A stretch of 64,000 nt of DNA from Rotaria sordida (Eukaryota > Rotifera > Eurotatoria > Philodinida > Philodinidae): NCBI GenBank assembly GCA_905250125.1, contig CAJNOL010000801.1:1-64000 (forward strand), given 5' to 3'. Within the stretch, counting starts at the first letter, position 1; each line of letters opens with the position of its first letter. The notes under the pieces were generated by a model. It saw only the letters and a program-made list of their open reading frames with translations, had not been told where the DNA came from and searched no databases. Position numbers and translations under genes: made by a program. Below, piece by piece: positions 36,457-48,050 of the stretch.

Positions 36457-39113
36457 ATGCGTTTAATGATTCGTCATCTATTATCTTTAATTCGTTCGCG
36501 ACGACGAACTTCTTGTTTATTTATTATTAGTAGTTGTCTTAGTATAACATTCATTTTATTTATTATTAATCATGATCAACAAGCAGAAAATATTCCAAAT
36601 AAAATCGTTCCAAGAGAAGACAAACAACCTAAATTATCGAATAATTTGACTGCATTCATTCAAAAAACTATTCCTATTCAAAGGTAAAAAAGAAAAGAAA
36701 TCGATTTCTTCGTAGTTTATACGTGAATATGATGCATATGTTCGATTTCTCATTGAGGTTTTTTAAAACTAAATATCACAAAAAAACAAATTAATATTTA
36801 TTTTTAGAAAAGGCACATGGCCAATAGATGAAAAAGGTCGTTCATTAAAAACAAATTTCTTAGTTCTTGACTGGACAGGATTTTTTGGTTCGGGAGCTAA
36901 TGAAGGTGAAGTTATTCAATGTCCATCATCCAATACAACATTTACATGGACACATCAACAAAGTCGAATTGATGAAGTTGATTTTATTGTTTCACATGAT
37001 GGTCAAGGTAGTGGAGGTATTCCATTTGATCGTTTACATCTTAATAATGATCAACAACAATATACAATGGCATTTGTTATAGAAAGTGAAGTACATTCAT
37101 TAACAGGTGATGCTTGGGCAAGATTTAATTTTAAAATGACATATAATCTTGATGATAGTTATCCAGAACCAGCAACTTATTTTGATATAAATACATTTAT
37201 AATTGATTTACTTACACCATCAAGTATATCTTTTGAAAATAAAGAACAACAAGCAGATATTGTTTGGATTATTTCAAATTGTAATGTAAGAATATACTGT
37301 TGAATTTATCTTTTTTAATAGTATATAAAAAAAAGCAACTATACTTTGTTCGATGATTTTTGTCTGCGGAAAAGAATATATATAGGCTTCTAGAGAAAAA
37401 CTTCTTCTATTTAATAATGTATACATTATCAAGTTCTATATTGCGCACGTTGATATGTCAATAGATGGCGCCACATTCGTCGCGACTACTGTACAAGGCG
37501 ACAAACGTAGTGTTCTCTATTGACATATCCACAATACCCTTTATGACTTGATAATGCATATGGATGATTTCATCGTATAGGTGATATATTTACATCGAGT
37601 TCCTCCAAATCGATTTTCATTTTTCAAACCGTGTAGAGCATAGTTGATTTCCTTACTATTTGATAACAAAAGATTTGCTATAAATTGTAATATTGAAGCT
37701 ATCAGCGATTTACAAAATTAATGCAAAATATGGCTAATACTATACAAAAATAATATAAAAATAATGCCAAAATGTCCATCATCATATGTTGTTAATGGAG
37801 AATTTGGGTACATAGTGTTATAGAAGATTTTGTAGAGCAAAATTTGCTCTATAAAATCTGCTATGTCACTAGGTGCCCAAATTCTGCATTAACAATATAT
37901 GATGATGGATATTTTAGCAATATTTTTATATTATTTTTGTATAGTATTAGCTATATTTCGCATTAATTTTGTAAATCGCTAATCTCTTCAACATTACACT
38001 TTATAGCGAATCTATTGTTATCATAATAAGGAAATCGACTATACTCTACATGATTTGAAATATGAAAACTGATTTAGAGAAAGTAATGTATGAAGTGTTA
38101 CATATACCGTGAAATTACCCATATACTATTAGATAGAGGAAGAAGTCTTTCTCTACGATCCTACATGCATGTCGATCTGTAATCAAACCTTTATAGTTAC
38201 ATTTTAATTGTATTACAAAACAGCTGTCGTTCTAACTGATTAGTTTCCATTATCACATTGAATCCTTGTTCTTATTCGTGATTTCTTCTTCACTGTTATT
38301 CCATCCATTTGATGTTAAAAGGTATAGAGTGAGAGAGAGAGCATATGATATCTTCTACAGGTATCCTCGAAAACACGAGCACATCCACAACGTATGTCTT
38401 CAATATCTTCCATGCTACGAGGAAATCTTCAAAAAACATTTCATTTAAATTTCTAGGCTCATAATGGTCGAGAAGGTTTTGTCGAACGATTAATGCAAGA
38501 AATAAAAGTTGATTCATATGGATCATGTTTAAATAATCGTCGTGGTTATGGAGCTCGCATGACTGATAATATTGATGCATATAAAAAGTATAAATTTGTT
38601 ATAGCTATTGAAAATTCTAATTGTGTAGATTATGTTACTGAAAAATTAGTTAAAGCAGTTGAATCAGGTTCTATACCTATTGTTGCTGGTCTTAATAATC
38701 ATCCAGATTATCGACGATATATGCCTGAACATTCATATATAAATATATTTAATTATTCATCAATAAAAGATCTTGCTAATGATTTAAAACGTATTGGAAA
38801 TAATAAAACATTATATGAATCTTATTTATGGTATAAAAAACATAATAAAGATATTTCAAAATTAAAAGAACTTTCATTAAATGATAAATTAAAATATTTA
38901 GCTGATATTATTGGTTCAAATGCAACAATGATTATAAATGGAATTGCAGGAAAAGAAAAAAGTGAAAATAAAATTTGTAAACTTATTCGATTTGTTCGTC
39001 AAACACCTTGGCAAGATATTGCTACACATAAAAGTACAGGACGAGTTGGTTCGGATACTGCTTGTTTACCAAGAAAATCTATATTAACTCATTTTAACTC
39101 GAAACATACTTAA
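36457..39113 (+). CDS. Alpha-1,3-fucosyltransferase-like, GT10 family
   Basis: Three exons, 36457-36683, 36808-37285 and 38457-39113; 453 residues. Type II Golgi membrane enzyme expected to transfer fucose from GDP-fucose to N-acetylglucosamine of glycans. A short cytoplasmic basic stretch is followed by a membrane span (about residues 20-38) and a stem. The catalytic part shows FNFKMTYNLDD, the family's Y-x-x-D acceptor-domain landmark, then IVWIISNCN joined across intron 2 to GREGFVERL, KVDSYGSC, and the donor-binding run YKFVIAIENSNCVDYVTEKL followed by SIPIVAGLNN, all in the usual order. The tail is Lys/Asn-rich. Intron 2 (1,171 nt) holds a foldback with a second element nested in it. Family assignment is firm; linkage specificity (core versus antennal) cannot be told from sequence alone. 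Confidence 0.92.
37388..38156. repeat. Foldback element in fucosyltransferase intron 2
   Basis: The arms pair around a central hairpin attttgtagagcaaaatttg / gctctataaaat (37826-37857). Flanking matches include catcatcatatgttgttaat on the left with attaacaatatatgatgatg on the right, and aatactatacaaaaataata with tattatttttgtatagtatt. The outermost arms (ttctagagaaaaacttcttc and gaagaagtctttctctacga) still pair beyond the nested insertion. Confidence 0.85.
37424..37556. repeat. Small inverted-repeat element nested in the foldback's left arm
   Basis: About 132 bp with ends cattatcaagt and acttgataatg, then an inner pair gatatgtcaatag / ctattgacatatc around a CG-rich centre (gtcgcgactactgtacaaggcgac). 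It interrupts the left arm of the 37388-38156 foldback and has no counterpart in the right arm, so it inserted later. Confidence 0.75.
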
Positions 39114-41300
39114 TAACGTTTAACTGCTATAGCACTTCAATATTATGGTCTTCTTGATTGGACGAAATGATTGTTTTTTCTTGTTTTTTTTCGTGATAAT
39201 ATTTATTTTTTGTTTCTTTAGAAATATTGTTTAACATTATTAATTTTCTAGTCCAGATTTTCAGAAAATATAACTATATATTAAAGAATTTCGCATAATT
39301 TCCAATCGACAGGGTCTATTTCGTAGTTTACTAAATATAAATTCAATACTACTGATCAAGAGTATATGAATGAATGGAATAAATAATACAAGAAGAATTT
39401 TTCAAATGAAATAAATCTTTCCTCTGATCATAATGGATTTTGAACTCTTTTACAAATGAAATTTGTGAGGTACAGCTTTATTATAATATTCCTATCTAAT
39501 GTCATTGTCTAAAACGAGTGTTGAAATATATAGAATACAAATTTGTTCGTTCCCCTCCCGTGTCACAGACAATGATAGAGAGGATCAAGAGACACATTAG
39601 AAATGGCTCGTCACAGACATTGTAGCAGTACTTCTCTTTCCCCGCGTCACAGATCGCGATAAGCATTGTTGATATTCAATCAAAGACCGTATATCAATAA
39701 CGTTTCATTACTATTTCCTTATTACATTTCTGAAAGATTAAGTAAAAAGATGATAAAGAAACGTGTCCCCGAATAGATACAATAAAACAATCTTCCTATG
39801 ATTAGCAACAACAACTACATTGTGTGTCATATTTTAATCCGGTGGAGATTGCGTTAGCAGCTGTTTACTAAAAATCAAAACTTACCTAACATATACAAAA
39901 TTCAGTTTGGCGGTAACTTTTCATGTCGAAAAATGGTAGCAATAATATTTTCAAATATCAACTGTTATAGATTCATAAATTGTAACTTTTTTTCACTCAT
40001 ATTGGATTGTACAATTCTAGTAAATAAATGATGAACAATGATTTAAATATACAATTTTTGAAGCTTTTATTGTTCTATCTTTTGATAAATTGCATGAAAA
40101 AATTGTTTGATTTGTTGAAGAGTAATCGTAGCAAACATGAATGAATCGATTTAAGACTATTTTCTTAATAGTAGGTAGATAGCACTGAAAAGTCAGTTCA
40201 AATCAATTTTTCTATTGAACAATCTAAAAAGTTGAGTTTAATATGTTTCAATATATGGTCTTTTGAGAGTATATAAAAAATGAAAAATAAAAATTTTATT
40301 CATTGCTTTGTATACTGGAGTGGCTCTTAATATTCTCATGAAAGCACTCACAAGTAGGCATGTACAAAGCTCGAACTGCTCGGTTTAGGCTCGGTACATG
40401 TCTACTCAATAAGACTAACTATTCATTATATTTACTAGTGGATATTAAGAAAAAAAAAACATGTGTATGAAATGAAAAGATTGTTGTTGTTTTTCTTAAA
40501 CTGCTATCTTTTAGATCGATGTATACAAATTGAATATATATAATATATAATACTTTCAGATTAGATAAAAGAACTAAAGTAGATTATATTGTGGTTTGTT
40601 TTGATAAGCACTACTGTTCTTTCGTGTGAATTAAACTTTGTTAATACATGTGTGATATTTTGACGCTAAGTGAATTAGTTAACTTGCTTAATTTTGTGAC
40701 AGGCTATTGCGTAAAACGTTTTAGTGATAATCTAAATTTTGTTGTATAAAAATAATTTAGTTTCTTGTTACTTCATCATATCCATTGATACTATTTATTC
40801 ATAAAGGAATTGATTATGAAACTCAAAATGAGACAAATCCTCTCTATTATAAATTAATAATGAAAACAAACGATAAAAAACAGAGATGAAATTCCAAAAT
40901 AGGAAAGCAGATTGAATTCTTCATATAATAGTTCATTATCCATCGTTCGTAGTATGAATTATATTTCTAACGACAAGTTTTTTTGATAAGTATTTCGACA
41001 ACAAATACACCTTTATTTAATCTTTGTGAATATATAATGTACGAGAGGTACGAACGTGAAACAAACATCATACTTTTATTCAATTACTTAAAACAACAAA
41101 AATACGTATGTTTAAAATGTTTTTTTAAATTTTCTTGCTAACCGTGAGGCATAAAATGCAGTTCATACTTAATATTTTCTTTTACACATACAGCACGAAT
41201 GAAACATCTGCTTGAATTCAAACGTTTCTTCCTGCTCAAAACATTTGTTCGTTTCCTACTTATTAAAAATAATATTTGCTTTTGAAACATGCCTGCTCTT
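39114..41300. other. Intergenic, little to report
   Basis: No gene recognised. One short palindromic element at 40355-40404. Three 'cacaga' containing stretches near 39560-39660 (gtgtcacagacaatga, cgtcacagacattgta, gcgtcacagatcgcga) look like a loose repeat. Confidence 0.5.
40355..40404. repeat. 50-bp palindromic element, TAGGCATGTAC ends
   Basis: Begins taggcatgtac and ends gtacatgtcta, with gctcgaactgctcggtttag inside. The larger element at 51203-51600 has the same ends. Confidence 0.6.
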
Positions 41301-41402
41301 ATCGTTCGATTCGCCATTCATTACTGAAAAAAAAAGATTTAAAAGTGCGTTACCATTTCATCAACGGCATAGTACGGATTTCTTCATTTCGATTTACGAT
41401 AG

Positions 41403-44347
41403 ATGACAATCAGTCGACTCCTTTTCATCTTTTTATTTCTACGAGTTTCTATTATACATACTTCTCATTTTCGTGGCGGTACCATCACATGGTTAGTGTT
41501 TCATAGTTTTTTTTTATGAAATTTTTGAAAATTAGCTATTTTATAGGCGTCCTCTCAATAATACTCCATCGGGTAGTACTGTTGATATTCAAATACGCCA
41601 ACGATATTCATGGCGTCGTTCATCTGTCGCATGCACCGATACCACCATAGCTAACCGAGTCTTAATTGGAGATAATACAGCTGTTAATTGTGTAACTGGT
41701 ACTTGTTCTTCTTGGAGCAGTATGACCACAAATACATATTGCACTGATTATAGTGGTGGTCTTGATGTTAGTTCTGGTGAAAAATATGTCACAAAAACAA
41801 TAACACTCGGCATTCCATTCAGTATAGCTTTTGTTTCAGCTGCCTGGTTTGCAAATCTTGTTATTGGAGCTAACTCTGGATGGAATATTGTTAATCGAAT
41901 AAATACCGTCATTAGACCTGATGGTTATATAAATGCAAGTCCTATTGCTACCACTCTTCCTGTCATCTACAAAGCTATTAATCAACAACATGTACATATT
42001 GTTCAAATATCTGATTTTGATGGAGGTGATATATTAAAATGTCGTTGGTCTACTTCATCAACAAGCAATTCTAATTCATATAATGAATGTGGTGGTGTTT
42101 GTTCAGGTGTACCTGGTGCCGTTCTTTACAGTAATAATTGTACATTAGTCTTTACATTGACACAAGCTGCAGTATACGCTGCAGTAGCTTTACAAATTGA
42201 AGACTATTATAATAATGCATCAACAACACCAATGAGTTCTGTTCCACTTCAATTTCTTTTTTATGGTTATGCTGTACCTAGTGGTTGTAGTACTCCACCA
42301 AGTATCATTGGTAATCGACCAAATCGAGGTAAATAAGAATCTTATCAGGAACTTTCTCAAACAACTATAATTTGTTATTTATTAAGCATGTATTGGTACA
42401 CCAATAGGATCCACTGTCAGTGAATATGTCATCGCACAAATTGGTTGTTCTGGAAAAACTATTATTGATTTCACTTCTAGTTCTCCGGTTGGTATGACGA
42501 AGAGTACTATTCAAAATCCAAGTACTGGTTAGTACATCTGACATATGTTGTTTTTGTTTTTATTTTAATGTCTCAATTATAGGTATCTATCAAATCGTTC
42601 TCAGCTGGATTCCTACATCTGATCAATATGGTCCACAAGGATTCTGTGCAGGAGCTGTCGATAGCACGAATGTTCAATCAGAACAATGGTGTATTACATT
42701 TTTAGTTGGTTTTGAATCACCTAGTATCATTCGACCAACTGCTGTTCAAGGTTCTGCTTCACCAATCGGCACCATATTTCAAAGTCATACAACTTTCTCA
42801 ATTCAAAGTAATCTTAATGATGTTTAATATAAAAGATAGGATTAAGATCGAATACTATATGAAACTTATAGCAATCATGTACGTATAGAAAAAGTTTCTA
42901 TCGAGTATTTTTAGCCTTGGCTTCTTCCAAAGTTGTTGAGAAAACAAGAATAAATTAATGGATGTACATAAAATACATGTTAAATTTGTCGGTTCTGCCA
43001 GATTTATATGATCGATTATTGAAAAAGATTAAGTAGAAATTCTATCAAATCAATTTTAGATCACTTTCTTCTAAAAGCAACTCTATCATATTATAAAATA
43101 TTGTATTATTTAATTGTGTTTCTATTATTTTTAGCTACACGCTCAGTTAGTCGACCAACACGTAATGGTACTTACATCCATTTTAAAGATTCTACTACAA
43201 ATACAATTGTTCAATCATATGATTGTGGTTGGCAATCAGAAGTAACATATACTGGATATACAATTGTTATTCGTTTTCCAACTGCACCATGGATTGTAGG
43301 ACATTCATATTATGTTATGTTTGATAGTGGTATGAACTTATTTCTATTACACTTCATCTTTTGATATGCATATTCTTATTTTTCATTTTAAGGTGTAGCT
43401 AGTGGAACTGAATTTTGTGGTAAATAGAATAGATTAACAAAATATCAATTAAAAAAAATAACATGAATTAAATTAAATCATTAAAGGTCCTGAATCTGCA
43501 CCAATAACTGATCCTTCATTTTGGGTTTTTGATATCTGGAATCCAGGACATTCATCTACAACAACAACGACTACTACTCCACCAACAACTGGAACAGTTA
43601 CAACAAGACCTATATCAACTACAAGTGTCAATACTCTAGTAAGTTGATCGATATGTTATTCATATGATCATTATTAATTTTTTTTATAGTTGACAACAAC
43701 TGGTATTGTAATTTCAAGTACATCTACTCGTTCTACAACAACTACAACTAGTTCAACTTCGACTTCAACAAGTAAAAGAAACTTTTATTTTTCTTTGAAT
43801 AAAACAAATCAATTAAAGTGAATATACAGTAAACATGTCACTATCTCTTTGGATATATAAAAAGAGTTTTCTATATACTCCATAAGTGTATGTCTCAGTA
43901 TCACATGAGAAATATATGTAAATTTAGTATTTGTTATTGTATAACTACGTAAACTTTGATGACTTAACGAAAAGAATTTATTAAATTATAGTTTTCATTA
44001 ATAAGAATGCAATATATTTTCATGTGAATTATTTTAGCTACAACAACAACAGATACAACTACAACAACTACGACAACAGGACCAGCTGTTAATGTTATGT
44101 ATCCTAAAGATATGGTAGGTTTCAAATTGATTCTGATTTATTTCTCAAATATATATATATATTGTAGGAAAAAGCATGTCAACAACCAGTAATAATTATG
44201 AATACTGTTTCTATGCTTGTTATGGTTCCTGTACAAGCTATAGGAATGTTTGTTTGTTTTTCAAAATTTGCCACTATGTTTGATCCATCAAAAATTCAAG
44301 CAAAAAAGAGACATGCACAGCGACTGAAAAAACTTAATCAACGTTAA
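41403..44347 (+). CDS. Mucin-stalked type I membrane protein, copy B
   Basis: Ten exons: 41403-41491, 41547-42328, 42387-42527, 42583-42807, 43135-43329, 43393-43419, 43487-43638, 43690-43771, 44038-44114, 44168-44347. Every exon has exactly the length of its partner in copy A (89, 782, 141, 225, 195, 27, 152, 82, 77, 180 nt), giving 649 codons. Same parts: signal peptide, SHFRGGTITW, glycosylated ectodomain, Thr-rich stalk, one membrane span, basic tail ending KKLNQR. Differences from A cluster in the first half of exon 2 and in the last exon; exons 5-9 and their introns are almost identical. Both copies look intact, so both may be expressed. Function unknown; a surface role is inferred from topology. 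The duplication also covers about 100 bp upstream, probably including the promoter. Confidence 0.8.
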
Positions 44348-44790
44348 AGAATTTTTCTTCTTTCTTGAATATTTGAAATCTTTTTCTTTTGATCATTGTA
44401 TAAAAGTTGACAATTCTCTGAATGATAACAAAGCAAAACGAGTACTTGTATATTTGAATTGACTTTCGCCCTGTTTTATTTTAAAACAATGATTTTGCTT
44501 CGCATATTTTTTTTTAAACTGTAACATAATATATTTATTTTTTTCCTTATATCCAACTAAAATTTTGAATTCTATATGATTCTGTTGTATTGAAATAAAA
44601 TGTATCATAACAGTCTAAGATTTTGAATTAATCTTATAGTTTATAATATGAATAGCAATCATGTCTTGAAATTATAGAATTTAAATTTAATTAATTTTTC
44701 TAAAAAAAAAATTATATATTGGTGTCCTCAGAGAAAATATTTCTAGTGTTTGATTAATTGCTTAAGTAGTTTAATATGTTACTTTGCGAT

Positions 44791-44956
44791 GTATTTTAAA
44801 GATCCCAGTACTACAAATACTAATTGTTCAATATATAATTGTAGTTGTGCAGGAGAACCAGTATACAGTGGATATAGAATTATCATTTGTTTTCCTACTA
44901 CACCATAGATTATACAATATTCACTTTGTGCTGTGTTTGATAATGGTATGAACTAG
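44791..44956 (+). pseudogene. Fragment of a third copy of the membrane-protein gene (exon 5)
   Basis: Translating from about 44800 gives pieces parallel to exon 5 of copies A and B: 'TTNTNCSIYNC', 'YSGYRIIICFPTTP', then a stop where the others have a Trp, then a VFDNG-like end followed by the same exon-intron junction ggtatgaac. Diverged and broken, in the same orientation as copy B and 450 bp beyond it. The other nine exons are not visible nearby. Confidence 0.7.
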
Positions 44957-45611
44957 TGTTTATTATTATTTTCTTCTCCATCAAAGGTGGGTATAGGTAC
45001 GCGGTGCGGATGCGATCCTCTTGAAGGATCTACACCCACACGTCCATCTAAACTGAGATGATTTTCATGGTATGAGTGATTGAAGTATTGTATTGCTTTG
45101 ATTATTTTGATTCAATAAATAAACTGCTAGGAATTACGTTCTTCACGATTATAGTTTGGAAATTTAAAAATTCAGTCGATTTAAAACCTAGATAGTTCAA
45201 ACAATCTGATAAAATATTTGTTTGATAGATTTTTATTTTCAAGTCATTAGAATAATATATAAATAATAAGATGAAAAAAAAATGTAAAAACGCCTTTTGT
45301 CCGTATATAATTTTCACTATATTTACGGAATGAAGAGCCATAAGGCGCAAAAGCTTGTAGGCAGAGTTTTCTTAGTTTCGATGATATCTATTTATAGCTA
45401 AAATATGATGATGAAATCTCGAAATCGATTGGAATATTTCATTCATCAGGTAATTGAAATTTTTTCACTAAAAAAAACTTGACGTGGAAATTTCTTTAAA
45501 AAATCATTCGTTGTCTTGTGAGATAGACAATCAACTGCATAGACAAAATACAATTCAATAGAACAAGCAAATGTTCTATTTATGCATAAAAAAAATAAAA
45601 CAGTTACAATG

Positions 45612-46422
45612 CTCATAAAGGATGTTCCATAAGTAACACCCCCTCCCCCTTTTTGTTTTCTTTCTCTCTTTGTCGTATTCGACCGTGAACAGATATTCAA
45701 TATAGATTTTTAAAGAGCATCATCTAAGCTATCAATCAAAACAAAAAATTGTTTAAATTTGCATGAACTCTAAGACAGAACTATATCGATAAAAATTTTG
45801 TCAAATGCATTTTTTACTTTTTGTCTATAAATGACTACTCCTTGCCAGTATTTTGTGAATATCTCTCTTATTTTCTGATAGTTCGACTTAAATTTTTTTT
45901 CAAAAGATAGCCCGTGTAATTCCCTACAAAACCCAATAAAGGGTATCTCTTCAAAATAATAACTGAGAATGGCATGAAACCTATTTTTTCCGGAGATGAG
46001 AAATAATTACTATTGTAAAAAACAAGCCTCTGTGAAAGTGGAATTTTTTGGAGTGTAACACCTCCGATCAGATATAGTTTTCTAATTGTCATTTTGAAGA
46101 GGTACCTTTTATTGGGTTTGTAGAGAATTACACGGACTATCTTTTGAAAAAAAATTTAAGTCAAACTATCAGAAAATAAGAGAGATATTCATAAAATACT
46201 GACAAGAAGTAGTCCTTTATAGACAAAAAGTAAAAAATGCATTTGACAAAATTTTTATCGATATAGTTCTCTCTTAGAGTTCATGCAAATTTAAACAATT
46301 TTTTGTTTTGATTGATAGCTTAAATGATGCTCTTTAAAAATCTACATTGAATATCTGTCCACGGTTGAATACGACAAAGAAAACAAAAAGGGGATCGTTA
46401 CTTATGGAACACCCTTTATGAA
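45612..46422. repeat. Foldback element, about 810 bp, GTGTTCC ends
   Basis: Left end cataaaggatgttccataag and right end cttatggaacaccctttatg are inverses, and the arms pair almost end to end (about 340 nt each), for example ttgtcaaatgcattttttac with gtaaaaaatgcatttgacaa. The loop (about 45960-46095) is short. No coding capacity. Confidence 0.85.
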
Positions 46423-46966
46423 TAATAGATAAGAAAGAAACTACGTAGAAGATGATCAGAAAATTATTACTAGCACAAATCTATGTTCTTTTGCTTTCCA
46501 AAATTCATCGAATCTTTCGAACAAGATATAAAATTAAACAAAATGAAAACTATATTGTCTCTTAACATCTATTAGCACAATCTCTGTGGGATTAAAATGC
46601 AAAACACGATGTAACTTGTCTTGCTGATCACAGCGAACTTGTTTTATTCTAGCAATTCTCGGATATATTTCTTCACTATCTTTTTACTTAATTGTCCCGA
46701 AATGTAATAAGGAAGTAGTTCTTTAGATCATATTTCACAAAATAAAGTAATCAATCTCTGTAGCAGAGATGTTCATTGTGACTGGAAATCTGTCGCTACT
46801 GCAATGGTTTTAAAAAAAAGGTGCCGCCATGGACATCTTTATTATATAGTTAGAGAATTATCAATAGAGATACATCAAAAAATTTTTATTGTTTTTTCTT
46901 TACATTTCAAGAAAAAACATAAAATCCAATAGATAATTCAATTAGTAATTTGTTCATTAATAATAA

Positions 46967-47354
46967 TTAAACAAATTTTTCTTTTCGATTTTGATTAACA
47001 TCTATTGAATTGTTGTCTTGATCACTGTTTTGTTTATTTTGATCTTCATTATTTATAGAATTATTTTCATCATCAATATCAAATCTACTGTTATCAATAT
47101 CATCATCATATTGTAATGTATAACGTTGATCGATATTACGTGCTGTACGTCTCAGACGTTGAACAAATAAATTATTCTTCTTTGAATTAATACGATTTCG
47201 ATTTGAATTATCAAGAATATTTCCACTTTCTATAAATAAATAAATAAAAAACAAACATTTTCTTTGTATTATACAAACCAACTACATTACCAACGAACGC
47301 TACAAGAAATAGACATGCTACGATGAAAAGTAAGATAATTGATCGAAATTGCAT
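46967..47354 (-). CDS. Small secreted acidic protein
   Basis: Two exons, 47291-47354 and 46967-47229, with a 61-nt intron; 108 residues. Residues 1-22 are a strong signal peptide (MQFRSIILLFIVACLFLVAF). The rest is polar: an Asn/Arg/Lys-rich part with RLRRTARN (a possible basic processing site), then an Asp/Asn/Gln-rich tail ending KEKFV. No cysteines in the mature part. It could be a neuropeptide-type precursor or simply a lineage-specific secreted protein; no family recognised. Confidence 0.6.
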
Positions 47355-48050
47355 TGTTGTTCTAATATATTTAATAAAAACAACACAATACAATATTTAT
47401 ATTCTTAATAATATATTTACCTTTCAAAAAAAAAAATAATACTCTGTCTTATATGTATGTAAACAATAAAGAATATCACTGCTTGTTCGAATGATAATTG
47501 TTCGTTCTATTTGAATATATGTGATATTTGATTTTACTACCATATGGATTTAATAAAATATATTCGAGATACATACAATAATCTTTTGTTTTTGTTTTCA
47601 TATAGTTTGTTCTTCAGAGAGAGAAATCATTGTATCTCTTTTGTTATAATTGATACCATTTGATCAATAGAAGAAAAATATATTCGAACATATTTTTTTA
47701 ATAGAACAAAAAAATAAACACCAGTCAATCGAAATAACCATCAGTTTTAAACAAACTAAAGAATTACTTTTGTTTTTGTTTTTTTTACAGAAATCAATTA
47801 TTATTTAACTAGAGTATAACTGACTATTATTTAAACTAATTTAACGAAACATTTCTTTTGTTGTTCGGAATTAATAAACTTTCATATCGAACGAAATAAA
47901 TATATATTCATTTCTTCACCAAATGAATTTATAAAAAAAAAAAAGAAGAGAGATAGGTTGAGTGATCATAAGATTTTCAAATAAGGTGTGTCAAATAGAA
48001 ACAACAATGAACGAAAGATGTATTGCAAACACAGATCTATAATTAACGAT
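47355..48050. other. Intergenic
   Basis: AT-rich sequence between two minus-strand genes; it should hold the promoter of the small secreted protein and the 3' end of the coiled-coil gene. Nothing else seen. Confidence 0.5.
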
